64,000 nucleotides of DNA, taken from Mesorhizobium loti CJ3sym (GTDB lineage: Bacteria; Pseudomonadota; Alphaproteobacteria; Rhizobiales; Rhizobiaceae). The notes under the pieces are model-generated. The model worked only from the letters and a program-made list of their open reading frames with translations. It was not told the DNA's origin and searched no databases. Positions 52,978 to 61,724 of the stretch are shown here, piece after piece (the first letter of the stretch is position 1; each line of letters opens with the position of its first letter). The position numbers were made by a program, and so were the translations under genes. The stretch is from the NCBI RefSeq assembly GCF_000472785.1, contig NZ_AXAL01000032.1:1-64000 (forward strand), in the 5' to 3' direction.

Positions 52978-53071
52978 GTCTCGGCTCGGCAATGCGAATT
53001 GGAAACCTGAAGGATTATTCGTATTTTTCAGCACAACACAAGAACGCAGCCCTTTCCGATCGGAGACTTTC

Positions 53072-53728
53072 ATGACGACGCTGACCAACGCCCCGCTGGC
53101 GCCCCTGCTGGCCCGTCTGTTCAAGGAAGCTAATGCCGCGACCAGTCCTGCAGTGGCCGAGCTCTAGCACGAAGGGCGGGCACGCCTGCTCAACAGCAAG
53201 ACCGAATATGTCGATTTCTACGGACGGCTGAAGGATCTCTGGCTCGCGATCTCGCCGGAGACCGGCACTCTGCTCTACATGCTGCCGCGCAGCAGCGGCG
53301 CGCGCATCATCATCGAGTTCGGCACCTCGTTCGGCATCTCGACGCTCTATCTTGCCGCAGCGCTCAGGGACAATGGCGGCGGCCGCCTGATCACCACCGA
53401 GTTCGAGCCGTCCAAGGTGATGCGGGCCAAGGCCAATTTGACCGAGGGCGGCCTCATCGACCTGGTCGAGGTTCGCGAGGGTGACGCGCTGCAGACGCTG
53501 AGCGCCGACCTGCCGGAGACGATCGACCTGTTGCTGCTCGACGGTGCCAAGGCGATCTACCCGGAGATCCTCAGCCTGGTCGAGGGTCGCTTGAGGCCAG
53601 GCGCGCTGGTCATCGCCGACAATGCTGATTTCTCGCCCGAATATCTGGAACGGGTGCGCTCGCCGGCATCGGGTTACATCTCCACGCCGTTCGGCGAGGA
53701 CGTCGAACTGTCCGTGCGGCTCGGCTGA
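53072..53728 (+). pseudogene. SAM-dependent O-methyltransferase with premature stop
   Basis: The frame starts MTTLTNAPLAPLLARLFKEA. A TAG at 53165-53167 interrupts it after AVAEL; it then continues in the same frame as HEGRARLLNSKTEYVDFYGR through the SAM motif EFGTSFGISTLYLA and DLLLLDGAKAIYP to a normal stop. Codon 32 was probably CAG (Gln). The whole would be 218 residues, normal for class I O-methyltransferases. The amber codon would inactivate it unless suppressed. Confidence 0.85.
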
Positions 53729-53782
53729 ACGGTCTCATAGCCGCATAAGGTTCAACCACGCGGCTCAAACCACCATGTCGCC

Positions 53783-53886
53783 AGAGCATGATGCCGAAAA
53801 GTGTGAAGCGGTTTTCGGACGACATCATGCTCTATCCCTTTGATCTAGAGGCGGATTCAGATTGCAGGTCGATTCGACCTGCAATC
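53783..53886. repeat. rhizobial palindromic intergenic element
   Basis: AGAGCATGATG...CATCATGCTCT (53783-53833) forms an imperfect palindrome containing GAAAAGTGTGAAGCGGTTTT. A near-perfect hairpin follows at 53860-53886 (GATTGCAGGTCGA, loop T, TCGACCTGCAATC). The first motif is a known repeat type scattered between genes in Rhizobiales. A related copy lies at 56635-56683. Confidence 0.75.
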
Positions 53887-53980
53887 ATCCTACTCTGGGG
53901 CGGCCGTAGGCGTTTACGTCAACCAACGCGCAATCTCTGGGCCTTCTACGAAAATCGGGCCTCCATGCGCAGGTGACGTC

Positions 53981-55291
53981 ATGATCAACACGCTTTTTTC
54001 CTCCTGGCGGGCCGCCCCGCGCCCGGCTCTGCTGGGGCTTCTGCTCTTCTTCTGTGCGGGTTTCGCCGATGGCGCACTCGTGCCTTTCTTTCCGCTCTGG
54101 GCGAGCAGCGAGGCGAACATCCCTGTCGGCGCGATCGGCCTGCTGTTCGGCTGTTATGCCGGCGGCGAACTCCTGGCGGCGCCGCTGATCGGCGGCATCG
54201 CCGACCGGGTCGGCCGGCGGCCGGTGCTGATCGCCTCGTCGCTCGGCGTCGGTGCCGGCTTCCTGGCCCTGTTCTTCGTGCACGGCGTTGTTGTTACCGC
54301 GATCGTGCTGCTTTTGACCGGCATGTGCGAGTCGGTGCTTCATCCGACGATCCTGACCGTCATCGGCGATGTGACGGCGCCATCCACCCATCCCCGCTGG
54401 TTCAGCATGGCGCATGTGAGTTCGAGTGCGGGGCAGATCCTCGGACCGGCCTGCGGCGCCCTGCTGGCGCTGCTGTCGCTGCGCAGCGTGTTTCTCGCCG
54501 GCGGAACGATGCTTGTGCTGGGCGGGATCGTGATGCTTTTCGTCCTGAACGAGACTATTGGGATCGGCCGCGCCACCGGCGACGATCGCCACGGCGGCGA
54601 GGCCGATGAAGAGGAGGCGGAAGGCTTGTCCGCGCTGCTGCCGGCGTTCCGCGACGGCCGGTTGGCCAAGCTCCTGCTCTGGGTCGTGCTGTTCGAGGTC
54701 GCCGGCAACTGGATCGAGGCGGTGATCCCGCTCTATGCGCATGACGCCGGAACGCTGACAGCTTCAGGCGTTGGCGTCCTGTTCGCCTACGCCGCCGCCT
54801 TGATGGTCGGCCTGCAGATGCTGGTCAGCCGGATGGTCGAGGCGCGGTCGGCCCTGTGGCTGACGGTCGGTGCCGGCCTGGCTACGATACTCGCCTTTGC
54901 GCTGCTGGCCGCCTCGCCGGCGATGTTGGCGCTCATCGGCGCCGTCAGCCTGTGCTCGATCGCCCAGATGCTGGTCGGGCCGCTGGTGCCGACCGCCGTC
55001 AACGCGCTGGCGCCTCCGGCACGACGCGCCTCCTACATGGCGGCGTCATCGGTGGCGGTCGACCTCAAGGACTCGCTTGGGCCCTCAATCGGCACCGCGC
55101 TTTACGCGCTGGCACCGCGCCTGCCCTGGATCGCCGGCATTCCGCTGGTGGCGATCGCATCGCTGGGCCTCGGTGCCGCGATCGGCCGAGCGCGGCGACC
55201 TGCAAGCGAAACCCGACAGGATCGGAGTGCCGAAGCAATCGAGACGGAAGAGCCATCTCAGCGTGGGTTGCCAAATCCGGCAGCTGAATAG
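53981..55291 (+). CDS. MFS transporter
   Basis: The 436-residue major facilitator protein has 12 predicted membrane segments. It shows the loop 2-3 motif GGIADRVGRRPVLI and a charged central loop (DDRHGGEADEEEAEG). DHA1-like drug or metabolite efflux is the likely class; the substrate is unknown. It follows the palindromic element and is convergent with the response regulator gene. Confidence 0.85.
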   Translation: MINTLFSSWRAAPRPALLGLLLFFCAGFADGALVPFFPLWASSEANIPVGAIGLLFGCYAGGELLAAPLIGGIADRVGRRPVLIASSLGVGAGFLALFFVHGVVVTAIVLLLTGMCESVLHPTILTVIGDVTAPSTHPRWFSMAHVSSSAGQILGPACGALLALLSLRSVFLAGGTMLVLGGIVMLFVLNETIGIGRATGDDRHGGEADEEEAEGLSALLPAFRDGRLAKLLLWVVLFEVAGNWIEAVIPLYAHDAGTLTASGVGVLFAYAAALMVGLQMLVSRMVEARSALWLTVGAGLATILAFALLAASPAMLALIGAVSLCSIAQMLVGPLVPTAVNALAPPARRASYMAASSVAVDLKDSLGPSIGTALYALAPRLPWIAGIPLVAIASLGLGAAIGRARRPASETRQDRSAEAIETEEPSQRGLPNPAAE

Positions 55292-55315
55292 AGGTGAGCG
55301 CCAGGGTTCCGGCAC

Positions 55316-55975
55316 TCAGTGCGCTGGCTGTAGCGGGTCGCTGCCGATCTTGGACAAGAGGATCACCGCCTGGGTGCGGCTATCGACGCCAAGCTTCTGC
55401 AGGATGGCCGAAACATGCGCCTTGATCGTCGCCTCGGAGACGCCGAGTTCATAGGCGATCTGCTTGTTGAGCAGGCCTTCTGCCAGCATGCCGAGCACGC
55501 GGGTCTGCTGTGGCGTTAGGGCGCGCAGCCGCTTGATCAGGTCCGATATTTCGGGATCGCGTTCGACGCCGAGGTCAACGCCGATGGGTGCAGCGATATC
55601 GCCAGCAAGCACCGACTGCACGGCGTTGCGGATCTCCTCCATGCTGGCCGATTTGGAGATGAAGCCGGACGCGCCGAGATCGAGCGCGCGCCTGATAGTC
55701 GCCGGATCGTCATGCGCGGAAACCACGACCAGCGGCACCGCCGGATGGATGCCGCGCAGCGAGATCAGGCCGGAGAGGCCGCTGGCGCCCGGCATCGACA
55801 GGTCGAGCAGCACCAGATCGACATCTTCGTTGGCCACGACCAGCGCCTTGGCGGTATCGAAATCGCCGGCCTCGTGGATGACGGCGACATTGCCGATGCC
55901 GGCAAGCGCCTCGCGCAGCGCGCCGCGAAACAGCGGGTGATCGTCGGCGATGACGAAAGTATAGCCTGACGGCAA
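55316..55975 (-). CDS. LuxR/NarL-family response regulator
   Basis: The 219-residue protein has a receiver domain with acidic pocket VIADDHPLFRGAL, phospho-acceptor Asp58 (VLLDLSMPG) and conserved Lys in FISKSASMEE. A LuxR helix-turn-helix follows (LTPQQTRVLGMLAEGLLNKQ and VSEATIKAHVSAIL). Start is TTG at 55975 after GGGAGGAAAA. A symporter-type hybrid kinase 3 kb away lacks an adjacent output regulator, so this is its probable partner. Confidence 0.88.
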   Translation of the reverse strand: MPSGYTFVIADDHPLFRGALREALAGIGNVAVIHEAGDFDTAKALVVANEDVDLVLLDLSMPGASGLSGLISLRGIHPAVPLVVVSAHDDPATIRRALDLGASGFISKSASMEEIRNAVQSVLAGDIAAPIGVDLGVERDPEISDLIKRLRALTPQQTRVLGMLAEGLLNKQIAYELGVSEATIKAHVSAILQKLGVDSRTQAVILLSKIGSDPLQPAH

Positions 55976-56096
55976 ATTTTCCTCCCGAATCCCCGATTTA
56001 CTGCTTTTTGCGGGATCAGTCGGACGATTATGAGGGGCCGCGCGCTGTTTTCAAGCGGCAAAACCAGCGCGCCGCGTTTTCCCTACCTTTGCCAGC

Positions 56097-56531
56097 TCAG
56101 GTCTTCTGCGAGTTGAGCTTGGCGCCGTCGCCATTGTCCTTGTCCATATCCTTGACGATGCCTATGAAGCCCTTCAGGAAGCGTTCCATGTAGCTCATCG
56201 TCTTGTCGAAATCCTCCTCGCTCGGCAGTTTCGATTCGAGGCGGGCGGAGAGCGAATTCTCGAGCTTGGTGACGCGCTCGTCCATTGCTTTCATCGAGGT
56301 CTGCAGCCGGTCGATTTCGTCCTGGTAAGCGGCGCGTTCGTCGGCCGCCATCTTGCAGACGAGTTGGCCGGAGCGTTCCTCGCAGATCGACATCGCACCG
56401 GTCTGCGTATCCAGGCGGACATAGCCATTGGCGGATTTTTCCAGCCGGTAGCGGTCGGTTTCTTCCGAATAGGCTGACGCCGCGACCAGCGAAACCAGTG
56501 CGGCGGGGATCAAGATGTGTTGCAGACGCAT
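56097..56531 (-). CDS. periplasmic coiled-coil protein of unknown function
   Basis: The 144-residue protein has a signal peptide (MRLQHILIPAALVSLVAASA). A short conserved beta region with two Cys follows (DTQTGAMSICEERSGQLVCK), then a long coiled coil (AAYQDEIDRLQTSMKAMDER, KLENSLSARLE). The C-terminus is polar. Small proteins of this layout are common in Rhizobiales; function is unknown. Start at 56531 follows GGAGGACAAT. Confidence 0.7.
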   Translation of the reverse strand: MRLQHILIPAALVSLVAASAYSEETDRYRLEKSANGYVRLDTQTGAMSICEERSGQLVCKMAADERAAYQDEIDRLQTSMKAMDERVTKLENSLSARLESKLPSEEDFDKTMSYMERFLKGFIGIVKDMDKDNGDGAKLNSQKT

Positions 56532-56634
56532 ATTGTCCTCCATGGCCAAGGCCTGAAATATCGCATGTTTGCGCCGGAAATGGGAAAGACCCTTGGCATG
56601 GCCTTCCCCGCACGACTGGTTCGGAACCTTTTTG

Positions 56635-56683
56635 ACGCAATTCCGGACGGAAAACCGTTTCACACTTTTCCTGGAATTGCTCT
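56635..56683. repeat. palindromic intergenic element, second copy
   Basis: GCAATTCC (56637-56644) and GGAATTGC (56673-56680) flank GGAAAACCGTTTCACACTTTTC, the reverse of the core in the element at 53783. It lies between the divergent coiled-coil and DUF952 genes, very close to the DUF952 start, and may carry its leader. Confidence 0.7.
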
Positions 56684-56694
56684 ATAGCGCACCC

Positions 56695-57045
56695 ATGTCT
56701 CAGTTTATCTACAAGATAACCCCGCAAGCGCTTTGGCGCGAGGCCGAAGCCAATGGCCGCTTCACCGGTGCGCCGATCGACATCGCCGACGGCTTCATCC
56801 ATTTCTCGACGGCGGCGCAGGCCAGGGAAACGGCGGCAAAACATTTTGCCGGCCAGAGCGACCTCCTGCTGGTCGCTATCGACGGCGCCAGCCTGGGGCC
56901 TGCCCTGAAATACGAGGTTTCACGCGGCGGCGCGCTGTTTCCGCATCTTTACGGCGTGCTGGAGTTGAAAGACGTAGTGTGGGTCAAGTCGTTGCCGCTT
57001 GGCGCCGACGGCGTACACCAGTTCCCGGCGCTGGAGGGGCAATGA
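56695..57045 (+). CDS. DUF952 family protein
   Basis: The 116-residue protein matches DUF952: IYKITPQALWREAEANGRFT, DIADGFIHFSTAAQARETAA, YEVSRGGALFPHLYGVL. Its His and Asp residues sit in conserved places. The biochemical role is unknown. The start at 56695 is the Met opening the domain. The stop overlaps the pyrD start (ATGA), so the two are coupled. Confidence 0.85.
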   Translation: MSQFIYKITPQALWREAEANGRFTGAPIDIADGFIHFSTAAQARETAAKHFAGQSDLLLVAIDGASLGPALKYEVSRGGALFPHLYGVLELKDVVWVKSLPLGADGVHQFPALEGQ

Positions 57046-58121
57046 GCGTGCTCGACCGGCTTGGCCAAAAACTGCTGTTCACATTTGATCCGGAAACCGC
57101 GCACGGCATGTCGATCGCGGCGCTGCGCTGCGGCCTGCCGGTCGGCGCGCGGACGGTGCGTGACGTCAGATTGAACGTCAGCCTTTGCGGGATCGATTTC
57201 CCCAACCCGCTCGGCATGGCGGCCGGCTACGACAAGAATGCCGAGGTGCCCGACGCGCTGCTTGGTCTTGGCTTCGGCTTTGCCGAGGTCGGTACGGTCA
57301 CGCCGCTGCCGCAGGCCGGCAATCCGAAGCCGCGCATCTTCCGGCTGACGGCGGACGAGGCGGTGATCAACCGGCTGGGCTTCAACAATGAAGGCCACGC
57401 GGCGGCCGAAAAACGCCTTGCCGCCCGCAAGGGGCGCCCTGGTATTGTCGGCGTCAACATCGGCGCCAACAAGGACAGCTCCGACCGCGTCAGCGACTAT
57501 GAGCGCGGCGTTACCCGTTTTGCTGCTTATGCAAGCTACCTGACCGTGAACATCTCCTCGCCCAACACGCCCGGCCTGCGCAACATGCAGGCGCGCGAGC
57601 AGCTCGGCGAACTCCTGTCCCGGGTCATGGCCGCACGCGCCGCGGCAACCGCCCAGCCGCCGGTCTTCCTGAAAATCGCGCCAGATCTGGTCGAGGCCGA
57701 GCTGGAGGACATCGCCGCCGAGGTCGTTGAAAAACGGATCGAGGGTGTCATCGTCTCCAACACCACCATCTCGCGGCCGGCATTGCGCAGCACTGGCACC
57801 GCCGGCGAGACCGGCGGGCTTTCGGGAAAACCGCTGTTCGAACGCTCGACCATCGTGCTGGCCAAGATGCGCAAGCTGCTTGGTCCGGATATGGCTGTCA
57901 TCGGCGTCGGCGGAGTCGATTCCGCCGAGACCGCGCTGGAGAAGATCCGTGCGGGTGCCGATCTCGTCCAGCTCTACACCAGCATGATCTATGCCGGACC
58001 GGCGCTGCCGGGCCGCATCGTCGCCGGGATGGCTCGCTTTTGCGAGACGGAACGGTTGAAGTCCATTCGCGCGTTGCGCGACAGCCGTCTTGACCAGTGG
58101 GCGTCGAAGCCGCTCAGCTGA
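57042..58121 (+). CDS. pyrD: dihydroorotate dehydrogenase (quinone)
   Basis: The 359-residue class 2 enzyme of pyrimidine synthesis oxidises dihydroorotate and passes electrons to quinone at the membrane. Motifs include NPLGMAAGYDKNAEVPDALL, GTVTPLPQAGNPKPRIFRL, NRLGFNNEG and TVNISSPNTPGLR (catalytic Ser region). FMN-binding VIVSNTTISRP and GVGGVDSAE are also present. The N-terminal amphipathic helix (LDRLGQKLLFTFDPETAH) fits membrane attachment. It overlaps the end of the convergent MATE gene by 8 bases. Confidence 0.95.
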   Translation: MSVLDRLGQKLLFTFDPETAHGMSIAALRCGLPVGARTVRDVRLNVSLCGIDFPNPLGMAAGYDKNAEVPDALLGLGFGFAEVGTVTPLPQAGNPKPRIFRLTADEAVINRLGFNNEGHAAAEKRLAARKGRPGIVGVNIGANKDSSDRVSDYERGVTRFAAYASYLTVNISSPNTPGLRNMQAREQLGELLSRVMAARAAATAQPPVFLKIAPDLVEAELEDIAAEVVEKRIEGVIVSNTTISRPALRSTGTAGETGGLSGKPLFERSTIVLAKMRKLLGPDMAVIGVGGVDSAETALEKIRAGADLVQLYTSMIYAGPALPGRIVAGMARFCETERLKSIRALRDSRLDQWASKPLS

Positions 58122-59517
58122 ACGCCGTGCGCATCCGCAGCCGCAGAATCGCCAGCAGGCTGAAGCCGCGCGCCAGCAGGAACACGTGCAGCGCCGCCCA
58201 CAGGCCGTGATTGCCGAAGGCCGGCGCAAGCGTCAGTAGCGCGAAGGCGAAGACCAGGAACGACAGCAGCATCATGTTGCGCATGTCGCGCGACCAGGTC
58301 GCGCCGATGAAGACACCATCCATCTGGAACGCCAGCACGCCACTCAACGCGGTGAATGCCGCCCAGGGCAAATAGATGTCGGCGACCAAGCGCACCTCCT
58401 GCGAGGTCGTGACGACGGCGACCAGATTGGCACCGGCCACGAGCAGCACCAGCGTTGCGGCGCCCGCCAGTCCAAATCCCCAGAACAGGGTCAGCCGCAC
58501 CGCCTGACGGAAGGGATGCTCGGCGCGTGCGCCGACGGCCCGGCCGACAAGCTGCTCGGCGGCAGTGGCAAAACCATCGAGGAAATAGCCGGCGACAAGG
58601 AAGAAATTCATCAGGACCGCATTGGCGGCCAGCGTCACGGTGCCGAACTGTGCGCCCTCGCGCGTGAACAGCGCGAAGGCGGCGAGCAGCGAGAAGGAAC
58701 GGATCATAATGTCGCGGTTAAGCGAAAGCATGTGCAGGAAGGCTGATATGTCGAGTAGCCGATGGCGTGGCAAGGCTGGCGTTGCGCGGAAGCGACGGAT
58801 TACGATAGCCAGGCCAAGCAGCATGGCTAGGAACTCGCCAGTGACGGTCGCCCAGGCGACGCCGGCAACGCCCCAGCCGAGCTTCAGGCCAAGCAGGAAG
58901 CAGAGCGCGATGTTGATGCCGTTGAGCACCAGCTGCAGCACGAGGCCGAGCCCGCCCTCGCCGCGCCCAAGGACATAGCCGAGGATGGCATAGTTGATCA
59001 GCGAGAAGGGTGCGGCAAGCAGCCTGATCTTGATGTAGATGCCCATCGCCTCGCTGACGCGCGGTCCGGCGTCCATGAACCACTCGCCACCGACGGCGAT
59101 CAGTGGCGAAAGCGCCGCCAGCACGACGCCGGCGACAATGGCAATGAGCACGGCGCGCCAGAACACGGCCTGCTCCTCAAGCGCATCGCCACGCCCGAAA
59201 GCCTGGGCGACGAGACCGGTGGTGCCAGAGCGCAAGAAATTGAAGCTGGCGAAGACGACGTCAAAGATCAACGCACCCGCCGCCAGGCCGCCGAGCAAGG
59301 CGGCGTCGCCAAACTGGCCGATCACAGCCGTGTCGACCAGGCCAAGCATCGGCGTCGTCAGATAGGCGAGCGTCATCGGCACCGCTATGGCGAGCACGGA
59401 ACGGTTGGTGACGACAAAAGATCTGGCGTCGGCTGGGGTTGCACCCTTGTCCAAGGGATTGCTGCCTTGCTGATTGCTGCTTGATCGAGGAGCCGATGTG
59501 CCCCATTTTCCGGCCAC
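58114..59517 (-). CDS. MATE-family efflux transporter
   Basis: The inner-membrane protein of about 467 residues has 12 hydrophobic segments. It shows MATE features PMTLAYLTTPMLGLVDTAVI and GTTGLVAQAFGRGD, and in the second half AEQLVGRAVGARAEHPFR. It is the DinF-like branch that exports drugs or metabolites by cation exchange. The start is uncertain: GTG at 59517 is chosen because the longest frame would run through the divergent neighbour's coding region. Confidence 0.85.
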   Translation of the reverse strand: MAGKWGTSAPRSSSNQQGSNPLDKGATPADARSFVVTNRSVLAIAVPMTLAYLTTPMLGLVDTAVIGQFGDAALLGGLAAGALIFDVVFASFNFLRSGTTGLVAQAFGRGDALEEQAVFWRAVLIAIVAGVVLAALSPLIAVGGEWFMDAGPRVSEAMGIYIKIRLLAAPFSLINYAILGYVLGRGEGGLGLVLQLVLNGINIALCFLLGLKLGWGVAGVAWATVTGEFLAMLLGLAIVIRRFRATPALPRHRLLDISAFLHMLSLNRDIMIRSFSLLAAFALFTREGAQFGTVTLAANAVLMNFFLVAGYFLDGFATAAEQLVGRAVGARAEHPFRQAVRLTLFWGFGLAGAATLVLLVAGANLVAVVTTSQEVRLVADIYLPWAAFTALSGVLAFQMDGVFIGATWSRDMRNMMLLSFLVFAFALLTLAPAFGNHGLWAALHVFLLARGFSLLAILRLRMRTAFS

Positions 59518-59586
59518 CGCGCAATCATTCTTCCCGTGACGGCCAACCGAAATCCCGGTCTGGCGCGAAGCCGCCGGATCCTGTTC

Positions 59587-60489
59587 ATGCCCCTGCAGAT
59601 CGTCCACCACCCCGACTACGACGCCGGCTTCGCCACCAACCATCGCTTCCCGATGAGCAAGTATCCGCTGCTGATGGAGGCCTTGCGCGCACGCGGCCTG
59701 GCCGGAGCCGATGCGCTCAACACAGCTGAACCGGCGCCGGCTTCATGGCTGAAGCTTGCCCATACGGCCGATTATGTCGATCAGGTCCTCGGCTGTTCGG
59801 TACCAGAAAAGATCGAACGCGAGATCGGCTTTCCGGTCGGCCCACGCGTTTCGCTGCGCGCACAGCTTGCGGCCGGCGGCACGCTGCTGGCGGCGCGGCT
59901 GGCCTTACGACACGGCATTGCCTGCAACACCGCCGGTGGCAGCCATCATGCGCGGCGCGCGCAAGGTGCCGGCTTCTGCACCTTCAACGATGTCGCTGTC
60001 GCCTCGCTGGTGCTGCTCGAAGAGGGTGCGGCGCAAAACATCCTGGTCGTCGATCTCGACGTGCACCAGGGCGACGGCACCGCGGACATCCTCGCCGGTG
60101 ATCAGCGCGTGTTCACCTTCTCCATGCACGGCGACCGCAACTACCCCGTGCGCAAGATCGCTTCCGATCTCGACATTGCATTGCCCGACGGCACGGGCGA
60201 CGCCGCCTATCTCGAGAGGCTCGCGGCCATCCTGCCGGACCTATCCGCCAAAGCGCGCTGGGATATCATCTTCTACAATGCCGGCGTCGACGTCCATGCG
60301 CAGGACCGGCTCGGCAGGCTGGCGCTTTCCAATGACGGGCTGCATGGCCGCGATACGATGGTGATCGATCATTTCCGCGCGATCGGCATTCCCGTCTGCG
60401 GCGTCATCGGCGGCGGGTATTCCACTGACGTGCCCGCCCTTGCCGCGCGCCACGCCATCCTGTTCGAGGTCGCCTCGAACTACGCCTGA
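59587..60489 (+). CDS. histone-deacetylase/AcuC-family deacetylase
   Basis: The 300-residue zinc amidohydrolase shows HHPDYDAGFATNHRFPMSKY, NTAGGSHHARRAQGAGFCTF (the tandem His active site), VVDLDVHQGDGTAD (zinc-binding Asp-x-His) and NAGVDVHAQDRLG. Bacterial members deacetylate acetyl-lysine proteins, polyamines or other acetamides; the substrate here is unknown. Start at 59587 is the Met nearest the conserved N-terminus. It is divergent from the MATE gene with a short shared promoter. Confidence 0.88.
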   Translation: MPLQIVHHPDYDAGFATNHRFPMSKYPLLMEALRARGLAGADALNTAEPAPASWLKLAHTADYVDQVLGCSVPEKIEREIGFPVGPRVSLRAQLAAGGTLLAARLALRHGIACNTAGGSHHARRAQGAGFCTFNDVAVASLVLLEEGAAQNILVVDLDVHQGDGTADILAGDQRVFTFSMHGDRNYPVRKIASDLDIALPDGTGDAAYLERLAAILPDLSAKARWDIIFYNAGVDVHAQDRLGRLALSNDGLHGRDTMVIDHFRAIGIPVCGVIGGGYSTDVPALAARHAILFEVASNYA

Positions 60490-60493
60490 GAGA

Positions 60494-60757
60494 TCACTTT
60501 CGGTAGTTGGCAAGTCTCAGCAGGATGAAGGCGGGGACAACGATCGCGGCACCAAGCAGGATATAGCCGAGGAAACGGTCGATGGCGTGGAAGCCCAGGT
60601 TCCAAAGGTCCATGAAGAATTTCTGGATCGCGTAGAACACATCCCACGGCGACCAGCCGAAGGCATGCATGACGAGGCCGACGAGGAACGACACCACCAG
60701 CAGCTTCAGGATTACCCTGAGCGGCGAGTCGCCGAGAAAGCGTGTCAGTGCGGACAA
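60494..60757 (-). CDS. small membrane protein, DUF6460-like
   Basis: The 87-residue protein has two hydrophobic segments (LRVILKLLVVSFLVGLVMHA and YILLGAAIVVPAFILLRLA) around an aromatic segment GWSPWDVFYAIQKFF. It fits the small DUF6460 family of Rhizobiales. Function is unknown. TTG at 60757 is the likely start. Confidence 0.7.
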   Translation of the reverse strand: MSALTRFLGDSPLRVILKLLVVSFLVGLVMHAFGWSPWDVFYAIQKFFMDLWNLGFHAIDRFLGYILLGAAIVVPAFILLRLANYRK

Positions 60758-60881
60758 GGCCTGTCTCCAGATTCAGGTGCCCAGACTCAAGGGCACGGCC
60801 CAGAGATACGTGCTTGGTGGCGATCCATCAAGCCAAGCGGTTCCAGGCACGCGGCACGGTGCGTCGATCCAGCGGTTGCAG

Positions 60882-61724
60882 CTACATCCCGGCAGCCTGG
60901 GGAAGTCCGCAATGCTCCAGCATCTGGCCGATCGGCGAACTCGCCGGAATCGCGCGGCCCTTCACCCACCGGCTGAGCGCATGATCGAACAAATGGATGC
61001 ACAGGGTGCGCGGCGTTCCGATATCGGCAAGCGAGAGATGCGGATCGACCAGCAAGGCGACCTGATGATGGCTGACCGGGTAGAAGACGTCGATCGGCGC
61101 GGCGTGATGAAGCGTACCTGCCTCGCGGGCAAAGTAGGTGATTGCCTCCGGACCCAGCTTGCCCCAGCCGTAGTTGGAGATATGGATCGGCAGGCCGATC
61201 AATTTGCGGAGCCTGTGACGCCGCACCTTTGAGCGGTTGAGCCACGGCAAGATGTAATAGGGATCCTCTGTGATCTTCAGCATCTCGGACAGTGTTTTGC
61301 TGCCAGCAGGCAATTTCAGCACGGCGCCATTAAGCTCGTCGCTCGTCTGGTAGCCGAAAATATAGTCCTGCTTCGGGATTGGCCTGATGCAAAAGACGTC
61401 GCAGTCGACATACAGGCCCAACCCGGCCTCCAGGATCTTCAAGCGGTAAAGATTGGAAAAGAGCGACGGGCTTCCATTCGACTTGTAGTAGACGATCCTG
61501 TCCCTCGACATCAGTTTCGAGGCATCGACGGTTTCCACACCGGGCGGAACATTGCGTGGGATGTCATAGCAATGGAGAACCATCCGGTGCCCCGCCAGCA
61601 CGAAGGAACGCAGGCAGGCTGCATGAAGATCATCCAGGGACGCGCCGATCCACACGGCGTTGACAACGGGCTCGATTGGATCGTCCGGCCGTGCCTCTGG
61701 ATGTTCCGGGCCCATGCTGATCAC
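60882..61724 (-). CDS. GT32-like glycosyltransferase
   Basis: The 280-residue protein resembles capsule/LPS glycosyltransferases of the GT32 (Och1-like) type. It shows VNAVWIGASLDDLHAACLRS, SPSLFSNLYRLKILEAG, and the metal- and nucleotide-sugar-binding GLYVDCDVFCIRPI with its DxD motif. It would add a sugar to a surface polysaccharide from the cytoplasmic side. GTG at 61724 overlaps the upstream stop (GTGA); ATG at 61715 is the alternative. It is the second gene of a two-gene glycosyltransferase operon. Confidence 0.75.
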   Translation of the reverse strand: MISMGPEHPEARPDDPIEPVVNAVWIGASLDDLHAACLRSFVLAGHRMVLHCYDIPRNVPPGVETVDASKLMSRDRIVYYKSNGSPSLFSNLYRLKILEAGLGLYVDCDVFCIRPIPKQDYIFGYQTSDELNGAVLKLPAGSKTLSEMLKITEDPYYILPWLNRSKVRRHRLRKLIGLPIHISNYGWGKLGPEAITYFAREAGTLHHAAPIDVFYPVSHHQVALLVDPHLSLADIGTPRTLCIHLFDHALSRWVKGRAIPASSPIGQMLEHCGLPQAAGM

